From positions 1 to 12,972 of the forward strand of contig JAIRSA010000125.1 of the NCBI GenBank assembly GCA_031255695.1: 12,972 nt of DNA, in the 5' to 3' direction. The notes under the pieces were generated by a model that ran no database searches, had not been told where the DNA came from, and saw nothing but the letters and a program-made list of their open reading frames with translations. Positions 5,501 to 11,258 of this stretch are shown here, one piece after another. The translations under genes were made by a program, and so were the position numbers. The DNA is from Eubacteriales Family XIII. Incertae Sedis bacterium. GTDB taxonomy: Bacteria; Bacillota; Clostridia; Peptostreptococcales; Anaerovoracaceae. The stretch's first letter is position 1. Each line of letters opens with the position of its first letter.

Positions 5501-7760
5501 GAAGGTAGTCACGCTGAGGAACGCGAAGCCTGTGGCCCTGGTGGGCGACAGTTTCGGCTCCGAGGTGACGGTCAGCATGACTGACGAGACCTTCCTCGAA
5601 AAGGGCGCCAGCGGGCTGGCCATAGCCTACAGCAGCAGCGACCCCAGCGTCGCCACTGTCGATCCGGGCACTGGCGAAGTGACCGCAGTCAGCGGCGGGA
5701 CCGCGCTGATAACGGCGACATTCACTTACGGCGGGCAGACGATGAAGGACAGCTACCCCGTCAGCGTTGCCGATATGGCGTCGCTGAACAGCCTCAGCAT
5801 GAACGGCGCGCCGCTCACAGGCTTCAGATACAACAAATTCATATACGACGTGAAGCTGCCGCCGGCCAGCACGACCGAGATACCTGAGATCACCTATACG
5901 GTGTCTGATGATTTCGCCGTGGAATACATCCCGGCCGAAAAGCTTCCGGGGATTTCCACAGTGACTGTAAGGAGGGGCGACGAGGCGGTGACATACCAGA
6001 TCCGCTTCACCTATGAGGATGTGGATCTGGAGATCAATGATGAAGAGCTGGCGAACTTCGACTGGTTTGCCAGCCAGGGCCCGCTGTCCACCGGGACCGG
6101 CTTCAACAACGGCATTTACTACGACTGGAGGAATGTAGGCGCGGCGAACAGCGGCTCCGCAACCTTCAATCTGCAGGACTATGACAATAGGGACGGGCTC
6201 TACCTCACATTCACCATGAATTTCTCGGCTGAGGACGAGAGCGTGCCGTTCTCGCGCGTGATCGCCAGCGCCGGGGGCGGCTCGAACGCCATAAGGTTCC
6301 GCTCGCCGGACGCCCAGAAGGCTGGCGACCCCAACGGCGTGAACAACAGGGAGCACAATTTCGGATGGCGGATCACGTCGATGTGGGAGATGGGCTGGGG
6401 CAAGAACTATGTCAGGATCCCATTGAGCGACGCCATATCCCGCAGCATCACAAGCAGCTCGGACTACAGCGTGCCTTCATCGGAATACACGATCAATGTC
6501 AACGGCAAGGAAGTGCCGGCGCTGGAGACCCATCTGGGGCTTATAGACTGGGCGGACGTCAGGCGCATGATCCTGATGGTCTGGACGGAGAACGAGGTCT
6601 GGCAGTCGAACAAGATAACGCTGTCGCTGGAGGACGTGAAGATCGTGGATGCGGGGTTCATACTGAAGAACATCTCTGAGGAGGTGGCCACATTCGACAC
6701 ATTCGCGAACCGGGGCCCGTGGTACACGACGAACAGCAGCAACGGGATGTATGCGGACTGGACCAGCCCGGACGGCGTCACGTCGATCAACCTGAAGAAC
6801 CATCCCCACAGGCAGAACCTGTACCTGGAGATGACCATGACATTCACCAGCAGCGATCCGACGCTGGACATCAACCGCATGCTGAGCACGGGCGGCGGGT
6901 CGTCGGCCATAAGGCTACGCTCTGTGGATGCGCAGAGAGCCGGTGATCCGGCCGGGGCGAACAACAGGGAGCACAACTTCGGGTGGCGGCCGACATCGAA
7001 CTGGGGCCTTGTCTGGGGCAGCAACAAGATACAGATCCCCCTGGGCAAGGCGATCGACTACAACATCACAAGCAATTCAAACCGTACTGTGCCCACGAGC
7101 GAGTACATGATCAACGTGAATGGTGTGGATCGGCAGGTCGTCGAGTGCAGCCTGGGCATCATTGACTGGTCACAGGTCAACCGTATCATCACTATGGTGT
7201 TTGCCGAAAACAACACAAATCGGGATGCGGACATATCGATGGCGCTTTCGGATGTCAAGATCGTCGACAAGACGGTCGATCAGATGACAAAGGCGATGCG
7301 CGCCGATCTGGAGAGCCTGCTGGCAGCGCAGATCCCCGGCGGCGGCTATACCAGCGAGTCCTACCAGGCCTATATGGACGCGTACACGGATGCCGCCAAG
7401 ATCAATGCGATAGCCGAGTGGCCCACCCCGCTGCAATCCGCGCTGAAAACGCTGCAGGCCGCCATCAACGGGCTTGTGGAGGATGAGGGCGGCGGCGAGC
7501 CATTCACGGTGGATTTCGCCGATTCAAGCGCCTATGTCAGGGCTGCGGCGGAGCTCAAGGGTTTCGCGATCGCGGCGGTGTACAATGGGAGCGGCGCCTT
7601 GGTGGCGTCGGATATGCAGCCGATCGACATGGCTGCCGGGTCAAGCGCGAGGATAGGCTTCGCCCTGTCGTTCAGCGAATACCCGAAAGAGAGCTATACC
7701 CGCAAGGTGTTCTTCTGGGATGCGGCCTACCTGCCGCTAACTGAAGCATTTGTAGACTAG
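2577..7760 (+). CDS. Large secreted multimodular GH3 enzyme, beta-xylosidase type
   Basis: A 1727-aa extracellular glycoside hydrolase, probably releasing xylose (or arabinose or glucose) from the non-reducing ends of plant-polysaccharide oligomers. The signal peptide is cut near AMA27. GH3 N domain, about 50-385: NEALHG, NLLRDPRWGR, K218-H219 in KHYAANNSE, and predicted nucleophile Asp297 in GFVVNDCGAI; the DCGAI context favours the xylosidase branch. GH3 C domain, about 420-835, is interrupted by a CBM6-like insert at about 508-667 (DGSYIKF, then GIHDIYVSF). An Fn3-like domain (843-960) follows YPFGYGLSY. Next come Big_2 (974-1065), a cadherin-like sandwich (1067-1146), two similar 200-aa modules (1155-1357, 1368-1565), a helical FIVAR-like segment (1570-1635) and a C-terminal module ending in FFWDAAYLPLTEAF. 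No wall anchor is evident. The ATG at 2577 has AAGGA 11 nt upstream; ATG 2580 is an alternative. Substrate is inferred. Confidence 0.93.
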   Translation: MMKKRILSVFALLAICGSLLPTAPAMAIEAESAPAESPYALNAAADDVLPYLDTTLSYEERAADLVSRMSLAEKQAQLKPAAPAIPRLGLRQYQYQNEALHGIMTNAGGVSFPSPIATASSWNRDLMLNVGQVISNEIRAYYNAVPGRGLVYYSPTMNLLRDPRWGRNEEAYSEDPFLTAAFGEEFVRGMQGIGDGVTNQNPGAEYGHDYIKIAPTIKHYAANNSERNRNSGTYDVDNKTLRDYYTWAFQRITEKTDVASVMSAYNRINGIPCSANGYLLNTLLRQTFGFTGFVVNDCGAINDTILNHKWVPEGYDHSVTPPEAVALSIKAGNNMDCGGGMMNWVYDVYTVPAVDEGLITEDEIDHNLYEILLTRFRTGEFDGAGGTMAAYSREDGYEWVNTAGSNDPALLPESRANRDATLEAALQGAVLLKNEGQALPVDLASKKIKVFGPLMNVVDLGDYSGQPKTDMINFRAGMTSLAASKGLSSQVEFYDGMTPFTTTSTDLLRVRWIGFYPGAGMRNANDGQEIYNLVRSGGSNGYLTNVRDGSYIKFSNIDLNMMSAEEVRIGSASGNSFKTNAEFRIDSPNGQLLATVSCPGTGGNATYATSAPSGFADITAANRLTAGFSSKGDENGEFDLNGFNRNVWDYYRSINDGIHDIYVSFSYDRTPTLNAAQIDNASHDGVSVLFVGTTTANSSSAYSAYRVCSEASDRPNIKFPAGQEFLVNAVAEKTHAAGGKVVVVIQSVGTMDVSPFIDNADAVIWTAYNGQRQGEAHAMLVLGDYNPGGHLTQTWYTDDSQLYSYPDEFLWDYSIDNRNGNSGRTYMYFNGTPRYPFGYGLSYTDFTISDVNVSGVDADGIITVTANVRNNGAVKGAEVVQVYVQSPGAGNGIVPKQQLKGFARVELDPGQTKPATIKLEVKDLAEIDPASTGDDGFGHGKRVITPGEYKITVAYDSVTPVDTKSVTLTELPQAMKVVTLRNAKPVALVGDSFGSEVTVSMTDETFLEKGASGLAIAYSSSDPSVATVDPGTGEVTAVSGGTALITATFTYGGQTMKDSYPVSVADMASLNSLSMNGAPLTGFRYNKFIYDVKLPPASTTEIPEITYTVSDDFAVEYIPAEKLPGISTVTVRRGDEAVTYQIRFTYEDVDLEINDEELANFDWFASQGPLSTGTGFNNGIYYDWRNVGAANSGSATFNLQDYDNRDGLYLTFTMNFSAEDESVPFSRVIASAGGGSNAIRFRSPDAQKAGDPNGVNNREHNFGWRITSMWEMGWGKNYVRIPLSDAISRSITSSSDYSVPSSEYTINVNGKEVPALETHLGLIDWADVRRMILMVWTENEVWQSNKITLSLEDVKIVDAGFILKNISEEVATFDTFANRGPWYTTNSSNGMYADWTSPDGVTSINLKNHPHRQNLYLEMTMTFTSSDPTLDINRMLSTGGGSSAIRLRSVDAQRAGDPAGANNREHNFGWRPTSNWGLVWGSNKIQIPLGKAIDYNITSNSNRTVPTSEYMINVNGVDRQVVECSLGIIDWSQVNRIITMVFAENNTNRDADISMALSDVKIVDKTVDQMTKAMRADLESLLAAQIPGGGYTSESYQAYMDAYTDAAKINAIAEWPTPLQSALKTLQAAINGLVEDEGGGEPFTVDFADSSAYVRAAAELKGFAIAAVYNGSGALVASDMQPIDMAAGSSARIGFALSFSEYPKESYTRKVFFWDAAYLPLTEAFVD
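6039..7272 (+). repeat. Tandem duplication of a 200-aa module in GH3
   Basis: Two copies, about 6039-6650 and 6678-7272, encode similar modules about 213 codons apart. Both open with EE-x-A-x-FD-x-F and close with DVKIVD. The core is almost invariant: AIR-x-RS, DAQ-[KR]-AGDP, then NNREHNFGWR. Similarity also remains at the DNA level around that core. The final strands (IDWADVRRMILMVW, then LEDVKIVD) look like galactose-binding-fold carbohydrate modules, so glycan binding is likely. I cannot name a CBM family for them. Confidence 0.8.
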
Positions 7761-7794
7761 GATGGCTGTATAGGGCCTGCGCCTTGCCCACAAG

Positions 7795-7828
7795 AGAAAC
7801 GCCCGCATGGGAACGTGCGGGCGTTTCT
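7795..7828. terminator. Bidirectional terminator between GH3 and GH43
   Basis: A perfect 13-bp stem: AGAAACGCCCGCA (7795-7807) pairs with TGCGGGCGTTTCT (7816-7828) around an 8-nt loop. Both outer arms end in GTTTCT when read outward, so each strand has a modest T-rich edge. It lies 34 bp past the GH3 stop and 107 bp past the GH43 stop, as expected for convergent genes. A second inverted repeat, TATGCA (7830-7835) and TGCATA (7842-7847), lies beside it. Confidence 0.85.
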
Positions 7829-7934
7829 GTATGCACATTTATGCATAGGGCGGGGCTTTCGCCGAAGGGCAGAGGGCCATGCGGCAGGCGTGCAAATCAG
7901 CCGCAAATATCACATTTTTCGCCGGAGGACAGTA

Positions 7935-9866
7935 TTACGGCGTGACCTTCACGACAGCTGACGAAACCATGCCTGTCCCGTCTGCCATGCGTATCGTCAC
8001 GACTGCCTGCCCGGCACGCACTGCCGTTACCAGGCCGTCCTGGCTCACGCGCACTATGCCTGGGTTCGACGACGAATATTCATATTTCGATCCGTCGGTC
8101 GAGGTATCCAGCTTGTAGCTGTCTTTGAGCTTCATGGCGATGCGGACGCTTGGGTTGATCTGCAGATGGGTCGCAGTCTTCACGAATTGCAGCTTGTTGA
8201 TCTGGCAGATCTCGCGGCCGCTAACGCTTGAGAGGAACTCCAGATAGATCCCCTTCTTGCCTGTAAGCCCGGCAGCGTTGATGGCGCCTTCCACCATATG
8301 CACGCTGCTGTCGCCGCCGCTCAGCGCGATCGTCCCGATGAGCGTCTTGGGTTGCTCCGGATCGGTGAACTTCGCTTTAGGGTCGGCCGCGTAGATGTTC
8401 ACGGTGCCTGCAAGGCTTTCCTTCAGCGTCAGCTGGAACTTCATCTGCTGGCCTGCGCCTATGCCGTCGCCGAAATCGAAATACTTGTACCCGACCCATG
8501 ACTGGTTCCTTATGTTCATGACGGGGTACCAGTCGTCGCGCGTGGCGTTCGGGTCGAAGTTTATGCTGCTGTCATTGTTCTGGCTGAAGAACTGGGGCGC
8601 GGCATTGCCGCTCGCCGGGAGGACATAGCAGGCGTATCCGGCATACTGCTCCTTGAACGGATTGAGCCCGCCGGACTCGAAGCCCTGGGATGTCATCTCG
8701 ACCTGGTCGATCACGGGCACGCCGTCCACGAAGCGGAGGTCGAAGGGCTCGGCCATCGCCTGGCGCTTGCTGCTGATATTGGTGCTGCGGTGGTAGACTT
8801 GGTACCACTGGCCATTGACATCAGCCATGCCGCCATGGACATTGCCGCCGGTGAAGGTGTATGTCGTGGCGCCTGTATAGGGATTGGCTACCTCCTCGCC
8901 CCTGTTGTCGACGACCACGCCGCCGAATGTCCAGGGGGAGCCGAGCGCCGGATCGCCATAGGGATTGTCGCTGTACGCCCAGCCTATCTCGCTTATGCCG
9001 ACAGTAGAGGTCTGGCTTGGGCGCACCGCGCGGCAGTAGGCCATGAGGTAGACGCCGTTGACTTTGCGCATGGACGAGCCCTCAAACATATGGAAGGGCG
9101 CATCCCAGTCCGGCATGGTGTTCTTGGGGGCTGCCGCTGTCTCCGAGAATGGGGTGTGCATGGTGCCGGGGAGTATGGTCGCCATGTCGTCGGGATCCAG
9201 CTCGCACGCGTATATGTTACGGCTCTCTTCCGGGGTCCAGTACAGATAGACGCGCGATTTGCCGTCTTCGTTCTTGACATCGTCCACCAATACGGCCGGA
9301 TCGAATGCAAGGTAGACAAACTTGGGGTCTGTGAAAGGCCCGGCAGGGCTGTCGCTGGAAAGGACAAACATCGGGTGCCTGCGCCTGTTCAGCCCCGGCG
9401 GCGGATCGGGGTTGGTGTGCCACATGCCGTCCACGAAGACGTACATGTAGTACTTGTCGTTCTCTGGGTGGTAGACCACGTCCGGGGCGTACAGCATCAC
9501 TCTCAGGTTGGCTTCGACATCCACAATGAGCTGTTTGGTGACGCCGTCCCTATCGACATAGTCCACGCCGTTCAGCTGATCGACGTGGAAGGCTTCGCCA
9601 TCGTAGCGCCAATCGTTTAGATCGTCAAGCGGGGCGGACCACACTACATGGTCGGGCCCGCAATAGCCGCTTAAACGGGAATCGTGCGAGCCGTAGACAT
9701 ACAGGCGTTCCTCTCCTGAGACCGGATCCGTGAAGACGCGGGGCTCGCCGTCAGGGACCCTTTCCCACTGGGGAAGGAAGGGGTTCGCCGCAAACGCGCT
9801 TGCGGTGAATGTGCCTGCAACCAAGGTAATTATCAAGAATACGGCCAAGAATTTACTCTTTTTCAT
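7935..9866 (-). CDS. Secreted GH43 glycosidase with CBM6-like and Big_2-like modules
   Basis: A 643-aa extracellular enzyme of the GH43 five-bladed beta-propeller family, likely a beta-xylosidase or alpha-L-arabinofuranosidase acting on arabinoxylan. The signal peptide is cut near ASAFA26. The catalytic domain spans about 28-385: VPDGEPRVF with Asp39 as probable base, LYVYGSHD, Asp129 in YAPDVVYHP, Glu262 in MFEGSSMRKV as probable general acid, and GGNVHGGMADVNGQWYQVYH. These catalytic assignments come from motif position only. A CBM6-like domain (about 390-561) includes GYKYFDFG and ends INKLQFV. A Big_2-like domain (about 574-643) has YEYSSSNPGIVRVSQDGLVT and resembles the C-terminus of the 197-aa protein. 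I chose the ATG at 9866 because GGAGGG lies 5 nt upstream and a signal peptide follows. The open frame extends upstream through the repeat array, but that part is not protein-like. Convergent with GH3. Confidence 0.92.
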   Translation of the reverse strand: MKKSKFLAVFLIITLVAGTFTASAFAANPFLPQWERVPDGEPRVFTDPVSGEERLYVYGSHDSRLSGYCGPDHVVWSAPLDDLNDWRYDGEAFHVDQLNGVDYVDRDGVTKQLIVDVEANLRVMLYAPDVVYHPENDKYYMYVFVDGMWHTNPDPPPGLNRRRHPMFVLSSDSPAGPFTDPKFVYLAFDPAVLVDDVKNEDGKSRVYLYWTPEESRNIYACELDPDDMATILPGTMHTPFSETAAAPKNTMPDWDAPFHMFEGSSMRKVNGVYLMAYCRAVRPSQTSTVGISEIGWAYSDNPYGDPALGSPWTFGGVVVDNRGEEVANPYTGATTYTFTGGNVHGGMADVNGQWYQVYHRSTNISSKRQAMAEPFDLRFVDGVPVIDQVEMTSQGFESGGLNPFKEQYAGYACYVLPASGNAAPQFFSQNNDSSINFDPNATRDDWYPVMNIRNQSWVGYKYFDFGDGIGAGQQMKFQLTLKESLAGTVNIYAADPKAKFTDPEQPKTLIGTIALSGGDSSVHMVEGAINAAGLTGKKGIYLEFLSSVSGREICQINKLQFVKTATHLQINPSVRIAMKLKDSYKLDTSTDGSKYEYSSSNPGIVRVSQDGLVTAVRAGQAVVTIRMADGTGMVSSAVVKVTP

Positions 9867-9943
9867 TTTTCCCTCCATTTGGCTGCTGCCCGGCCGTATG
9901 GCCAGGCGGCCCTGTTCTAAACTTTTGAGCAAACGGACGATCT

Positions 9944-10156
9944 GGTTCCGGCGGCAGGCGCCGGATGCCGCCCGCCGGTCTGGTTCTCGGCGAGCAAGCT
10001 GGATGCCGCCCGCCGGCATGGTTCTCGGCGAGCATGCTGGATGCCGCCCGCCGGCATGGTTCTCGGCGAGCAAGCTTGATGCTGCCGCCCGCCGGCCTGG
10101 TTCTCGGCGAGCGTGCTGGATGCCGCCTGCCGGCATGGTTCCGGCGGCAGGCACCG
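9944..10156. repeat. Second 38-bp tandem repeat array, in the GH43 leader
   Basis: Units start at 9944, 9982, 10020, 10058, 10099 and 10137 (GGTTC in each). The spacing is 38 bp throughout, except 41 bp for the fourth unit, which carries 3 extra bases. Inner units read GGTTCTCGGCGAGCAAGCTG, then GATGCCGCCCGCCGGCAT. The two outermost units instead begin GGTTCCGGCGGCAGGC. The sixth is partial. Short self-complementary words (AGCATGCT, GCCGGC, CGGCAT with ATGCCG) let each unit fold. The array ends about 80 bp upstream of the GH43 start and would lie in its 5' leader. All reading frames stay open through it on the minus strand, as expected for stop-free GC-rich repeats, so I do not call it coding. 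Confidence 0.9.
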
Positions 10157-10368
10157 TGCGCCGCCTGAGGCAATCACCTCCCTTCTCTGCGTGCCATGGC
10201 CCGGAAAGGCGCCGACGGGGCGCGCCCGCCCTGACGGCGGCCTCTTTGAACCTATCGATATAGCGGCTGTAAATGACGCAATTTATTGGGACGCGCTGTG
10301 CGCGTACACAAGCCGGGCAGTCAAGGCGGCTCCCAGGCAAAATTCATGGCGCCGCCCCGAACACTGAC

Positions 10369-10383
10369 AATAATAATAATAAT
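10369..10383. repeat. AAT trinucleotide repeat, five copies
   Basis: Five AAT units in a row overlap the candidate minus-strand -10 box of the GH43 promoter and continue into its expected transcription start region. Such simple repeats can change length by slippage. Any effect on GH43 expression is inferred. Confidence 0.75.
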
Positions 10384-10409
10384 GTAACATACACAATGGT
10401 AAAAAACAA
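10381..10409 (-). promoter_or_regulatory. Candidate promoter for GH43
   Basis: Read on the minus strand, TTGTTT (10409-10404) and TACATT (10386-10381) are 17 bp apart, which fits a housekeeping sigma promoter. It lies in the AT-rich part of the intergenic region. If used, it would give GH43 a leader of about 510 nt that contains the whole second tandem array. AT-rich DNA yields such matches easily, so this is tentative. Confidence 0.35.
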
Positions 10410-10546
10410 TACGATACAGGTTTTTTTTAAAGGCGCCTGTGCAAAAATTATTACATTTTAAATACGGCCATTAGGCATTGCCGGGCAGTGGGCAGAATTT
10501 GCTAGAATTTTTGCCGGATTTTTTTGTCTGAGCATGCAAATGCGGC

Positions 10547-10575
10547 TTGCGATCCGTTTCTGGTTGTGCTATACT
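10547..10575 (+). promoter_or_regulatory. Extended -10 promoter of rpmE
   Basis: TTGCGA (10547-10552) and TATACT (10570-10575) are separated by 17 bp, and TGC directly before the -10 makes it an extended -10 element. Transcription would start near 10582, about 115 nt before the L31 start codon. This is the best-formed promoter in the window and fits a strongly expressed ribosomal protein gene. Confidence 0.75.
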
Positions 10576-10584
10576 AAATAGGCT

Positions 10585-10599
10585 ATTGCTTAGAGCAAT
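10585..10599 (+). promoter_or_regulatory. Hairpin at the start of the rpmE leader
   Basis: ATTGCT (10585-10590) pairs with AGCAAT (10594-10599) around a 3-nt loop, within a few bases of the expected transcript start. It could stabilise the mRNA 5' end or serve as a protein-binding site for L31 feedback control. Neither is shown by the sequence. Confidence 0.35.
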
Positions 10600-10600
10600 C

Positions 10601-10699
10601 ATGGCAAAAGTATACTGGCCCGCAGGGCGGGAGAGCTTCAGATACGTGCACGAATATTACCGTGTACGGCAGATCAGAAGGAGGAAACATAAAAGATGA
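10601..10699 (+). CDS. Possible 32-aa basic leader peptide overlapping rpmE
   Basis: An ATG at 10601 opens a 32-codon frame (begins MAKVYWPAG, ends RRRKHKR). Its TGA overlaps the rpmE start as ATGA, the arrangement used for translational coupling. The ribosome binding site of rpmE lies inside this frame. However, no Shine-Dalgarno site precedes the ATG, and a 32-codon frame can arise by chance. It would start about 20 nt after the expected transcription start. Reported as a possibility only. Confidence 0.2.
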   Translation: MAKVYWPAGRESFRYVHEYYRVRQIRRRKHKR

Positions 10700-10896
10700 A
10701 GCAGGAAATACACCCCAAATACATGGCTTGCAGCGTGACATGCGCATGCGGGAATTCATTCGAGACGAAATCCGTCAAGCAGGAGATAAGGCTTGATGTC
10801 TGTTCTGCATGCCACCCATATTTCACGGGGCAGCAGAAATTCGTAAATAGGGGCGGGCGTGTCGAAAAGTTCAAGACAAAGTACAATATCGAGTGA
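10696..10896 (+). CDS. rpmE: Ribosomal protein L31 (bL31), zinc-binding type
   Basis: A 66-aa protein of the large ribosomal subunit that helps bridge the two subunits. It matches the family from end to end: MKQEIHPKY at the start, VCSACHPYFTGQQKFVNRGG in the middle and VEKFKTKY near the end. Cys16, Cys18, Cys36 and Cys39 are the four zinc ligands of the C+ (type A) form, so expression may fall under zinc limitation as in other bacteria. AAGGAGG (10678-10684) lies 11 nt before the ATG. It has its own promoter upstream. prfA follows after a 362-bp gap, so cotranscription is uncertain. Confidence 0.97.
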   Translation: MKQEIHPKYMACSVTCACGNSFETKSVKQEIRLDVCSACHPYFTGQQKFVNRGGRVEKFKTKYNIE

Positions 10897-10916
10897 CGGC
10901 ATTGCATGTCGGCGGA

Positions 10917-10936
10917 CGGCCCCCGTACGGGGGTTG
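10917..10936 (+). terminator. Candidate terminator or attenuator after rpmE
   Basis: CGGCCCCC (10917-10924) pairs with GGGGGTTG (10929-10936), including two G-U pairs, around GTAC. A short T-rich patch (GAGGCTTT) follows, weaker than a classical U-tract. It lies 20 bp past the rpmE stop. A second hairpin, GGCCC with GGGCC, sits near 10953-10967. Partial termination here would separate L31 from prfA expression. Confidence 0.4.
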
Positions 10937-11063
10937 AGGCTTTCTGCCGGATAGGCCCCGCACGGGCCGATGCCGAGGGGATTGGCAATATCGGAAATAA
11001 CACGAGGGCGGCGCGTAGTTAGATATACTGTGTGTCGCCCGTTTGTTAGGATCTGCCCGAAAA

Positions 11064-11200
11064 CCCATGCTGTGCAGGGCAGTGCGTGGGTGCCCGGAGC
11101 GCGGGGAAGCGCCCGCGAGCCTGCCGCCTGATGTGCGCCGTGTGATGGCACACCTGGGGCGCGGGGAAGCGCCCGCATGTTTCCCGGCTGCCGCCCGGTG
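11064..11200. repeat. 60-bp imperfect duplication and hairpins upstream of prfA
   Basis: GCGCGGGGAAGCGCCCGC occurs at 11099-11116 and again at 11159-11176, exactly 60 bp apart, with weaker similarity on both sides. The second copy can fold as GGGCGC-GGGGAA-GCGCCC. Just before it, ACCCATGC and GCGTGGGT (11064-11091) form an 8-bp stem with one G-U. The whole 10897-11258 gap holds no supported gene and is rich in such stems, so it may be a structured prfA leader. Confidence 0.55.
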
Positions 11201-11258
11201 CCGCTATTTCAGCCGATGAGCAGTGTATAGCCGCCAGCAATTGGCGAGGAAGAGATAA

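Larger units (their letters stand above)
10157..10546. other. Noncoding, partly AT-rich region between GH43 leader and rpmE
   Basis: No gene is supported here. On the minus strand AAGGGAGGTGATTG (10171-10184) looks like a strong ribosome binding site, but the only close start, TTG, is 3 nt away and would read into the repeat array. ACGCGC (10291-10296) and GCGCGT (10300-10305) form a small hairpin. An AAT trinucleotide repeat lies at 10369-10383 and a run of eight T at about 10421-10428. The segment from about 10365 to 10460 is much more AT-rich than its surroundings. Confidence 0.6.

Noticed and set aside
4986..6356. Long 456-codon minus-strand open frame inside GH3
   Set aside because: It is antisense to clearly conserved Fn3, Big_2 and repeat modules; long antisense frames are common in GC-rich genes.
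8790..9620. 276-codon plus-strand open frame inside GH43
   Set aside because: It is antisense to the conserved GH43 catalytic motifs and has no family pattern of its own.
9944..10156. CRISPR array
   Set aside because: The repeats are head-to-tail with no unique spacers, only small unit variants.
9853..10173. Minus-strand frame of about 106 codons through the second array, with a TTG start after a strong ribosome binding site
   Set aside because: The product is only repeat-derived Arg/Ala/Pro-rich sequence, all three frames stay open there, and the TTG lies only 3 nt from the ribosome binding site.
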